Position numbers and translations under genes: made by a program
Notes under the pieces: generated by a model
What the model was told of the DNA's origin: nothing
The model's input: only the letters and a program-made list of their open reading frames with translations
Database searches by the model: none
Shown: positions 1-5,097 of the stretch, piece by piece
Layout of the letters: every line of letters starts with the position of its first letter
Position numbering within the stretch: position 1 is the first letter of the stretch
DNA from: Desulfurococcales archaeon
Lineage (GTDB): Archaea; Thermoproteota; Thermoprotei_A; Sulfolobales; Desulfurococcaceae
Length of the DNA: 8,984 bases
Assembly (NCBI GenBank): GCA_015521265.1
Contig: WAON01000143.1
Location: 1 to 8,984 of the forward strand
Direction: 5' to 3'

Positions 1-1
1 C

Positions 2-345
2 GCTATTGGTTTAAATGATGTGTTGGGTATTGAGTTCCTACTTCTTCACGATGTTGTTGAGATCTGCTTTGTGAAGAGTATGGGTTATAGGGTTTCACCG
101 ATTATTATCCTCGAGCTTATCCGGATACTTACCGTGCACATTTGAAGGCTATGGAAATAGAGCTTATGGAAGCCGCGGAAAGGGGACGGTATGACTGGAT
201 GGGTAGGCGTTGCCGAGACTAACAGAGTTATTCGAGTGATCCATACTTGCCCGAAGACCTTATAAGCTTAGTGGAGGGGCTGATCCATGCTTTTTGTAGC
301 AAAAACCGTTATCTAACTAGCTCTACCTCGCACAAAATACCAGTT
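2..345 (+). pseudogene. Decayed coding remnant, unidentified
   Basis: No intact gene is present, but protein-like reading frames can be joined. The frame beginning at base 2 is open to a TGA at 143-145 and reads like a soluble protein up to about base 90 (ending ...FVKSMGYR). Coding character then seems to move to the frame beginning at 91, with segments such as YPDTYRAHLKAMEIELMEAA and GRYDW. That frame meets TAA at 220-222 and continues beyond it with DPYLPEDLISLVEGLIHAF to a TAA at 346-348. The simplest reading is one gene, cut by the left window edge, with a frameshift near 88-93 and a nonsense codon at 220. I do not recognise the family. Chance open frames in AT-rich DNA remain possible. 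Confidence 0.35.
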
Positions 346-355
346 TAACCGATCA

Positions 356-363
356 AGTATATC
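356..363 (+). promoter_or_regulatory. Possible TATA box for the first vapBC pair
   Basis: The bases AGTATATC lie about 50 bases before the vapB ATG at 411. A TATA box here would place transcription start near 385, giving a leader of about 25 bases that includes the GGAG ribosome site at 402-405. This is a weak match judged by eye. Confidence 0.3.
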
Positions 364-410
364 CGAAAACTAATTGCTACAAGATGCATAGTCTACATCT
401 GGGAGCCGAA

Positions 411-608
411 ATGTCTAGGATTATACGTGTTAGGTACGAGAAGGGGGTATTGAAGCCATTAGAGCCAGTAGATCTTAGGGAGGGTGAGGAGGTAAAGGTA
501 AAGATTGAGGAGAGGCTAAGGGAGAGGCTAAAGGATATCATCGGTATTCTCGGTGAATCTAGCGAGGAAGAACTGGAGAGATACTTGGAGGAGGCTTGGC
601 GTCCTTGA
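411..608 (+). CDS. vapB: VapB-type antitoxin, DUF104/AF2212-like family
   Basis: This 65-residue protein is the likely antitoxin of the PIN toxin that follows. The N-terminal half has the family signature seen in archaeal DUF104/AF2212-like proteins: a short beta hairpin with RYEKGVLKPLEPVDLREGEEV (MSRIIRVRYEKG at the start). The C-terminal half (about residues 32-62) is a highly charged helix containing a tandem ERLR/ERLK repeat, and is expected to be the toxin-binding arm. I chose ATG 411 over the ATG at 384 because a GGAG ribosome site (402-405) lies five bases before it and the second copy downstream starts at the same residue. By analogy with other VapBC modules, the antitoxin should hold VapC inactive and repress the shared promoter. 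Confidence 0.88.
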   Translation: MSRIIRVRYEKGVLKPLEPVDLREGEEVKVKIEERLRERLKDIIGILGESSEEELERYLEEAWRP

Positions 609-1147
609 TCCTACTTGATACTAATATACTATACCATATTCTCCATAAGACGCCTAGAACCGAAGAGGCTTTAACTATACTAGAAGAGAATCCTGATGAG
701 TACGTCGTGGACACGGTAGTACAAAATGAGATTATATTTACATCAACAATTCACTACTTGGAGCATAGATATGGAGTAAAAGGAGCTTATTCAGCTAGGA
801 AATGGATAAAGAAACACGGATATCCAGAGGAGGTAATTAATGCTATTAAAGAACTATTTAAAAGATTAAACATTAGGTTAATACCAAGCATATACACCGA
901 ACAAGAACTTTACAAGACATTAATAGAGTTTAAACTATTACCCAGCGATACTATAATAGCTTTAACGTGTAAACACTACGGCATAAAGACTATTCTAACC
1001 TTCGACGAAGACTTCAAGAAAATACCATGGCTAAAACAATCCAATAGATTCAGAAAAATAACCAAATATAAAAAATTAGATCAATACATCCCCATACACT
1101 GTCAGCAATACCAGTTAACCAATGATAATTGTATAGTCACCTGGTAG
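605..1147 (+). CDS. vapC: VapC-type PIN-domain toxin with an extra C-terminal tail
   Basis: This is a PIN-domain ribonuclease, the toxin of a type II toxin-antitoxin pair. The acidic metal-binding residues expected of the fold are visible: Asp5 (LLDTN), Glu42 (QNE), Asp115 (LPSD) and Asp134 (TFDEDF). I place the start at TTG 605, giving 180 residues: it makes a TTGA four-base overlap with the antitoxin stop, matching the ATGA overlap of the second pair, and sits ten bases after a GGAGGAGG purine run (587-594). TTG 596 is an alternative but lies only one base from that run. Residues 144-180, after IPWLK, have no counterpart in the paralogous toxin, are Lys/Gln/Tyr/Asn-rich, and probably arose by a frameshift near 1033-1036. 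The PIN core appears intact, so activity is plausible, but the tail's effect is unknown. Confidence 0.85.
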   Translation: MILLDTNILYHILHKTPRTEEALTILEENPDEYVVDTVVQNEIIFTSTIHYLEHRYGVKGAYSARKWIKKHGYPEEVINAIKELFKRLNIRLIPSIYTEQELYKTLIEFKLLPSDTIIALTCKHYGIKTILTFDEDFKKIPWLKQSNRFRKITKYKKLDQYIPIHCQQYQLTNDNCIVTW

Positions 1148-1172
1148 GAAAAGGTAAATGACGCATGAAGGC

Positions 1173-1180
1173 TTATATTA
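1173..1180 (+). promoter_or_regulatory. Likely TATA box of the second vapBC pair
   Basis: TTATATTA, preceded by ATGAAGGC, lies with its centre about 23 bases before the TTG start at 1199. That spacing is close to the crenarchaeal TATA-to-start distance for leaderless or nearly leaderless messages. The bases ATGAAGGCTTA at 1165-1175 recur exactly at 2673-2683 before the phosphoglycerate mutase gene. Confidence 0.5.
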
Positions 1181-1198
1181 TATTTTGGTGTAGGAGCT

Positions 1199-1396
1199 TT
1201 GTCTAGGGTGATAAGAGCCCGTTATGAGAACGGGGTATTGAAGCCGTTGGAACCATTGGATCTGGAGGATGGAGAAGAGGTTATTGTAATTGTTAAGCGG
1301 GATATAAAAAGCATTCTTAGGAAATACCGGGGTGTCTTGGGGAAGGCTTCGATTAGTGAACTATTAGAGTTAGAGGAAGAGGCTCATGCTCAATGA
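1199..1396 (+). CDS. vapB: VapB-type antitoxin, DUF104/AF2212-like, second copy
   Basis: This 65-residue antitoxin is paralogous to the one at 411-608. The first 28 or so residues are nearly the same (RYENGVLKPLEPLDLEDGEEV against RYEKGVLKPLEPVDLREGEEV), while the C-terminal arm from about residue 30 has diverged apart from a shared G-x-LG turn. That pattern suggests a conserved DNA-binding or dimerisation part and a partner-specific arm. The start is TTG at 1199, chosen because the translation then aligns residue for residue with the first copy (MSR); GTG 1208 is a less likely alternative. A GGAG at 1193-1196 is too close to the start to be a normal ribosome site, so initiation may be leaderless from the TATA-like box at 1173-1180. 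Confidence 0.86.
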   Translation: MSRVIRARYENGVLKPLEPLDLEDGEEVIVIVKRDIKSILRKYRGVLGKASISELLELEEEAHAQ

Positions 1397-1845
1397 AACC
1401 GGTATATGTTGATACAAGCATTCTACTAAGCATACTGCTTGAAACAGAGAAGAGTGATTTAGCCGAGAAACTACTCGATGAATTTAAGAATATACAGTTT
1501 ATAATATCGGGAATAGCGATCAATGAGACACTATACATTGCAACATACGAATATTATAAGCAGAGAAGCCTCGTAAAGGGAAAATATAGTCTTAGAAAAG
1601 TGATCTCTAAGAAAAATTACCCTGCAGAAGTATTAAACACAATATCTTCACTACTAAGGGATCTAGATATCGTAGTAATAAGTGATTACTTTGATTATGA
1701 TGAATACCTATATATAATGAGAGAATTTAAGCTACTCCCGAACGATGCCCAAATAGTGTTAACATGCAAGCATTACGGGATCGATACCATACTAACCTTC
1801 GATGAAGACTTCAAGAGGATACCATGGTTAAGAGTCATCCCATAA
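1393..1845 (+). CDS. vapC: VapC-type PIN-domain toxin, second copy
   Basis: This is a 150-residue PIN-domain ribonuclease, close to the usual VapC length. Expected catalytic acidic residues are Asp7 (YVDTS), Glu45 (NE), Asp118 (LPND) and Asp137 (TFDEDF). The ATG overlaps the antitoxin stop by four bases (ATGA), typical of translational coupling in vapBC operons. It is clearly paralogous to the toxin at 605-1147: the last third is almost the same in both (EFKLLP, LTCKHYGI, TILTFDEDFK, IPWL), whereas the first 100 residues are much more divergent. The protein ends five residues after the IPWL motif, showing where the natural C-terminus of this subfamily lies. VapC enzymes usually cleave tRNA or rRNA; which RNA this one cuts cannot be read from the sequence. 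Confidence 0.9.
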   Translation: MKPVYVDTSILLSILLETEKSDLAEKLLDEFKNIQFIISGIAINETLYIATYEYYKQRSLVKGKYSLRKVISKKNYPAEVLNTISSLLRDLDIVVISDYFDYDEYLYIMREFKLLPNDAQIVLTCKHYGIDTILTFDEDFKRIPWLRVIP

Positions 1846-2100
1846 AATACTTCATAAACACGGTTGAATAAGTGGGCTTAAAGGATAGAACCTGATTTAA
1901 ATGATTTATAGTTTAATTCCAGAACCTATGGATTGCTTTAAACCCCTCAGTATTCAGTGTAGGATTCTATTCTACGATGAGAAAAGGGCTGTTATGGGGC
2001 TGGAATGCTTAACAGAGTCTCCCAGAACGAGTATCTGTTAATAATTGTTTATTCTTTTTAATTATGAATAATGCAGTAGTTATATTTAAAGTGCAGTGTT
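1846..2100. other. Intergenic stretch with no convincing gene
   Basis: This stretch follows the second toxin. It holds TTTAAA at 1896-1901, about 30 bases before an ATG at 1928 that opens a 37-codon frame ending at 2041 (beginning MDCFKPLSIQCRILFYDEKR). That frame has no ribosome site and another frame over the same bases is equally open, so I do not call it a gene. TATATTTAAA at 2081-2090 is a good TATA-like match and may have served the broken gene that follows. I see no RNA gene, CRISPR-like repeat or transposon end. Confidence 0.5.
2081..2090 (+). promoter_or_regulatory. TATA-like box upstream of the broken exported-protein gene
   Basis: TATATTTAAA matches the crenarchaeal TATA element well. 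It predicts a transcription start near 2110, slightly after the TTG at 2101 proposed as the ancestral start of the broken gene, so either the start or the box assignment may be off by a few bases. Confidence 0.35.
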
Positions 2101-2630
2101 TTGGAGCATAGAATTACCGGGTTAATCCTCTCTCTATAATTGTCGCAATTATTACATCAATGCTCTTCCCGGCTGGAACGGCTTCAGCCTCATCCGCTAC
2201 TCATAGTAGTGTTAGGCCGTTGAGTTCTGTCCCGGTGGTAGGCGTCATAATTTGCTTATTCTTTCCCGGCTTAGCTACTTATAATGTACTAGATATGAGG
2301 TGTGATGGGGGGTTTTCGTAGCCGCTGGGTCCGGTGGGGGTAATGCTTACCTTTAGGCTACCATTGGATAATACTACAGTCATGTATAGGGTTGAGTACG
2401 ACCGCCTACCATCACTGCGCTGAGATGAAAAGAATGAGTTATGACCAGCCTCACAGTTCCGTAATGAAACAACACTTATCAGATTAATCGATATTACGGG
2501 GAGGTTAATGAGTGACGTATTGATTAATAATACTTACCGGGAAGAGTGGACGATCAATACCGTGTTTTCAACCGGCCGGAATTATACTGCACTATATCCT
2601 CCGGGATCAGGTAATAGTAGCTGTGTTTAG
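2101..2630 (+). pseudogene. Broken gene for an exported, N-glycosylation-site-rich protein
   Basis: From TTG 2101 the frame reads MEHRITGLILSL and stops at TAA. Removing one CT from the CTCTCTCT run at 2128-2135 joins it to the frame of base 2112, giving a good signal-peptide-like N-terminus: a hydrophobic stretch (LSIIVAIITSMLF) followed by PAGTASASS. That second frame then runs to TAG 2628-2630 and is interrupted only by TAG 2319, TGA 2421 and TGA 2442. Between these stops it reads like secreted-protein sequence, with beta-strand-like LTFRLPLDNTTVMYRVEYD and repeated Asn-X-Ser/Thr sites (NTT, NET, NNT, NYT, NSS). I cannot name the family. About eight stops would be expected by chance in so long a frame, so three is suggestive rather than decisive. 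Confidence 0.38.
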
Positions 2631-2638
2631 TCTACATG

Positions 2639-2656
2639 GTTATTTTTATTTATCTC
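2639..2656 (+). terminator. T-rich tract, possible archaeal terminator
   Basis: A run of mostly T (GTTATTTTTATTTATC) lies 9 bases after the last stop of the broken exported-protein gene and before the mutase promoter. Archaeal RNA polymerase terminates at such T tracts without needing a hairpin. It may be a leftover of the broken gene's transcription unit. Confidence 0.3.
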
Positions 2657-2679
2657 CGTGAGTGTATCCTTTATGAAGG

Positions 2680-2687
2680 CTTAAAGC
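2680..2687 (+). promoter_or_regulatory. Likely TATA box of the phosphoglycerate mutase gene
   Basis: CTTAAAGC, within ATGAAGGCTTAAAG, is centred about 26 bases before ATG 2710. This is the spacing expected if transcription starts at or next to the start codon. The upstream ATGAAGGCTTA is shared exactly with the second vapBC promoter region. Confidence 0.45.
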
Positions 2688-2709
2688 TTTGATCTTGGGG
2701 TGTCTTGTA

Positions 2710-3990
2710 ATGGTTAAGCATTTATTGTATCTTGTACTGGATGGTGTTGCTGATCGTGTTGTTGATCCTAAGACTACTCTAGAGCTCGCCTATAAGCCTG
2801 GTCTTGACTGGATTGCCCGTAATGGAGTTTGCGGTATGATGTATACTGTTGGTAAGGGTGTTGCGCCGGAGAGCGATGAAGCCGTTATATCGATCATAGG
2901 CTATAACCCACACGAAGCCTATCCGGGCCGTGGATTGATCGAGGCTGTTGGTGCGGGTATGGAGGTTAGGGAGGGCTACGAGGTTGCTTTCAGGGCTAAC
3001 TTTGCAACTGTTGACCCAGAGACTTTGAGGCTCATTGATCGACGCGTTGCCCGTAGTCTCCGCACGGAGGAAGCCCGTGAACTAGCGAAAGCCCTAGATG
3101 GATTAGAGCTTGGGAAGTATGATGGTTATGCTAGGGTTAAAGCAACGATCGGGCACCGGGCAGTAGTAGTTATCGGCAGCCGGACGCATAAGCTAAGCCC
3201 CTACGTTTCAAATAGTGATCCAGCCTATGTCAGGAAGGGATTAATGAGTGTAGCTGTGAGGGAGTTCGAACCCTACATTAAACCAGTAGAACCCCTCGAG
3301 GAATCCGAGGAAGCCCGGGTTACTGCCGAGCTAGCAAATATATTCACTAGGAAAGCAGTAGAGATCCTGGACAAACACCCGGTAAACATTGAGCGCCGTA
3401 AGCGTGGAGAACTTCCTGGAAACGCTTTACTGCTGAGAGACGCTGGGGGGAGCCTCCCCTCGATTAAGAAGCTCCCGGAGAAATATGGTGTATCCTTCGC
3501 GGTATTAGCCGAGATGCCCGTCGAGATAGGTATTGGTAGGATATTCGGAGCAGACACGGTTGAATTACCACCCCCGACCGGTAACGCTGAGAAAGACTAC
3601 TCGTTGAGGCTTGAGAAAACCCTTGAAGCCCTCGAGAAATACGGTATAGTATACGTACACTTGAAAGGGCCCGACGAGCCTGGTCATGATGGAGACGTTG
3701 AGAGGAAGAAGAAGAGCGTTGAAGACATTGATAAATATTATGTGCAGCCCTTCCTCGAGAAAATGCCCAGTGATACAGCGATCCTTGTAACAGCTGATCA
3801 CGCAACGCCTCCAAGCGTTGGAGCCCACACGGATGACCCGGTACCGGTAGCACTATATTATCCAGGTGTTGAACCGGACAGTGTGGATGCTTATACTGAG
3901 AAGAAGTGTTTGAAGGGGATGCTTGGAGTATTCGAGCATGGATGGCTGCTACTTCCTAGAATTGTTGGGATTGTTGGGTTGAGAGGGTGA
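2710..3990 (+). CDS. apgM: Archaeal 2,3-bisphosphoglycerate-independent phosphoglycerate mutase
   Basis: This 426-residue enzyme interconverts 3-phosphoglycerate and 2-phosphoglycerate in glycolysis and gluconeogenesis. It belongs to the archaeal branch of cofactor-independent mutases in the alkaline phosphatase superfamily, and its length fits that branch. Visible metal- and phosphate-site motifs, in order: LVLDGVADR (Asp11), APESDEAVISIIGYNP with the expected nucleophile Ser55, GNALLLRDAG, LKGPDEPGHDGD at 318-329 (Asp322, His326), TADHATP (Asp363, His364) and GAHTDDP (His373). I chose ATG 2710 because it lies seven bases after GGGGTG (2697-2702) and gives the usual N-terminus MVKHLLYLVLDG; TTG 2689 would add seven residues. 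It stands alone on this strand. Its last 14 codons overlap the end of the convergent protease gene. The assignment is secure. Confidence 0.97.
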   Translation: MVKHLLYLVLDGVADRVVDPKTTLELAYKPGLDWIARNGVCGMMYTVGKGVAPESDEAVISIIGYNPHEAYPGRGLIEAVGAGMEVREGYEVAFRANFATVDPETLRLIDRRVARSLRTEEARELAKALDGLELGKYDGYARVKATIGHRAVVVIGSRTHKLSPYVSNSDPAYVRKGLMSVAVREFEPYIKPVEPLEESEEARVTAELANIFTRKAVEILDKHPVNIERRKRGELPGNALLLRDAGGSLPSIKKLPEKYGVSFAVLAEMPVEIGIGRIFGADTVELPPPTGNAEKDYSLRLEKTLEALEKYGIVYVHLKGPDEPGHDGDVERKKKSVEDIDKYYVQPFLEKMPSDTAILVTADHATPPSVGAHTDDPVPVALYYPGVEPDSVDAYTEKKCLKGMLGVFEHGWLLLPRIVGIVGLRG

Positions 3991-5028
3991 TTCATGGGAA
4001 CCGGGGGGTTCCCGGCTTCCCTCCATGATCTTTTTCTCAATATAGTTTTCTAAATGGTAGAAGCGAAAGCTTACCGGTGGGTGAGTACTATATTTAGGCC
4101 CTTTAATGATCGTGTCTATGATCGTTTTCGGAAACCATAAACTGCTGCGGAAGAGTTCCGCCATGATAATGGTTAGTGTGGGCTTTTCCAGTTCGAAATA
4201 GATGTCTGGGTCGGGTATTGGAACCTTATTCTCAGCCCCGATCAGGTAGAGTACCGGGTCTCTATGGATATCGAGTTTGACGAGGCCTGTTGAGAAGGTA
4301 TAATACAACCCAGGGCCGGCATTTACTACCGTCTCATCGGCTAGGTGCTCGTAGATCCATGAATATATCGTTAATCCCAGGCCTGCGATCATGTTTAGGG
4401 GTAGGAGTGTTATTAGGAGTAGTAGTGCTTCTAGGTAGGGCATGAATATGATCATTGAAACTACTGCTAGCATGAAAACCGACCATAGAATATAGAGGAT
4501 CCTAGATACTAATGCATAATAATAGTGCTTATAGTGTCCATACTCGTGGATAAGCATTGAAACAGTCTCCTTACTGCTTAGGTATGAGTAAACGTTGAAT
4601 GGTAGGTAGATCGTTTTATTGAAGGGGTCGAACCATGGAGAATTTCCTATTTCATCGCATAATATCGTCTTTACACCTTCGATACTAGTCTCGTCTAATA
4701 CTTCGCTACATCTGCCCTTCTTCATAGAGTAGTATAGGAAGGATAGGAAGACTAGTAGTAGGATCGTGAATGCTAGTAGGGTGTACCAGAAATCTATTAT
4801 TGCCTTTAAGACTAGGACTGTGATAACCGTTACTAGGAATCCTATTATACCACCCTGCAGTATTAGTAGCGCGGTACTCCCCTTCCCTTCGTATTCGAGG
4901 AAGTCCCGGTAAAGCATTGCTACTACTAGGAGGAATATTCCATATGCAGCTAGTCCTATGAGGAAGAATTCAAAGAGTATAACTGCTTCATTAAATAATG
5001 GGTTCAAGCTTGGACTATTACTAATCAA
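3949..5028 (-). CDS. Membrane-bound M48-family (HtpX-like) zinc metalloprotease
   Basis: This 359-residue protein is a likely integral membrane zinc endopeptidase. Three hydrophobic segments (about residues 13-38, 53-76 and 79-100) precede the catalytic part. The zinc-binding HEYGH motif is at 161-165, two more membrane segments follow (about 174-197 and 199-222), and then YEHLAD gives the third zinc ligand Glu227. The STHPP motif at 314-318 is the usual C-terminal mark of M48 enzymes. This order of segments matches HtpX, which degrades damaged membrane proteins; the substrate here is unknown. The start is TTG 5028, which directly follows an in-frame TAG and lies nine bases after AGGTGGTG; TTG 5007 is an alternative. 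The tail after about residue 337 is Pro/Ser/Asn-rich and is partly encoded opposite the end of apgM. It follows the hydroxylase operon on the same strand, but a terminator-like tract separates them. Confidence 0.9.
   Translation of the reverse strand: MISNSPSLNPLFNEAVILFEFFLIGLAAYGIFLLVVAMLYRDFLEYEGKGSTALLILQGGIIGFLVTVITVLVLKAIIDFWYTLLAFTILLLVFLSFLYYSMKKGRCSEVLDETSIEGVKTILCDEIGNSPWFDPFNKTIYLPFNVYSYLSSKETVSMLIHEYGHYKHYYYALVSRILYILWSVFMLAVVSMIIFMPYLEALLLLITLLPLNMIAGLGLTIYSWIYEHLADETVVNAGPGLYYTFSTGLVKLDIHRDPVLYLIGAENKVPIPDPDIYFELEKPTLTIIMAELFRSSLWFPKTIIDTIIKGPKYSTHPPVSFRFYHLENYIEKKIMEGSREPPGSHESPSQPNNPNNSRK
3996..4038 (+). terminator. Hairpin plus T-rich tract after apgM
   Basis: A perfect seven-base inverted repeat (GGGAACC at 3996-4002 and GGTTCCC at 4007-4013, loop GGGG) starts five bases after the apgM stop. 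A pyrimidine tract with TCTTTTTCTC (4029-4038) follows 16 bases later. Together they could end apgM transcription. Both lie inside the C-terminal coding region of the opposing protease gene, so the hairpin also sits near the 3' end of that message. The G/C stem alone could be a codon-driven coincidence. Confidence 0.4.
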
Positions 5029-5037
5029 CTATGCGGG

Positions 5038-5045
5038 CACCACCT
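5038..5045 (-). promoter_or_regulatory. Ribosome site supporting the TTG start of the M48 protease
   Basis: On the minus strand AGGTGGTG ends nine bases before TTG 5028. AGGTG matches the 3' end of archaeal 16S rRNA. Since a TAG lies immediately upstream of this TTG in frame, no longer protein is possible. Confidence 0.5.
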
Positions 5046-5050
5046 ATGTT

Positions 5051-5080
5051 AGAGAAGGAGGGAGGAGAGTAAAAAAGGGT
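5051..5080 (-). terminator. Pyrimidine-tract terminator after the hydroxylase operon
   Basis: On the minus strand, 18 bases after the stop of the catalytic subunit, the sequence reads ACCCTTTTTTACTCTCC and continues as almost pure C/T to 5051. Six T residues (5076-5071) followed by a C/T-rich stretch fit an intrinsic archaeal terminator. It would uncouple the operon from the protease gene that begins at 5028. Confidence 0.55.
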
Positions 5081-5097
5081 TTGCTTCCGAAAATACT

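Noticed and set aside
510..533. Tandem 12-base repeat inside the first vapB (ERLR/ERLK)
   Set aside because: The second antitoxin has the same length to the shared G-x-LG turn, so this is not an added repeat unit; it looks like helix-driven codon repetition.
1928..2041. A 37-codon ATG frame about 30 bases after a TTTAAA box
   Set aside because: It has no ribosome site, an overlapping frame is equally open, the length is within chance, and no family features are visible.
2319..2444. In-frame TAG and TGA codons read as pyrrolysine or selenocysteine
   Set aside because: Mixed stop types plus a CT-run frameshift point to decay; I see no SECIS-like or pyrrolysine-system evidence in the window.
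3464..3853. Long open frame on the minus strand opposite apgM
   Set aside because: It is an antisense shadow of a strongly conserved enzyme, with no ribosome site and no recognisable domain.
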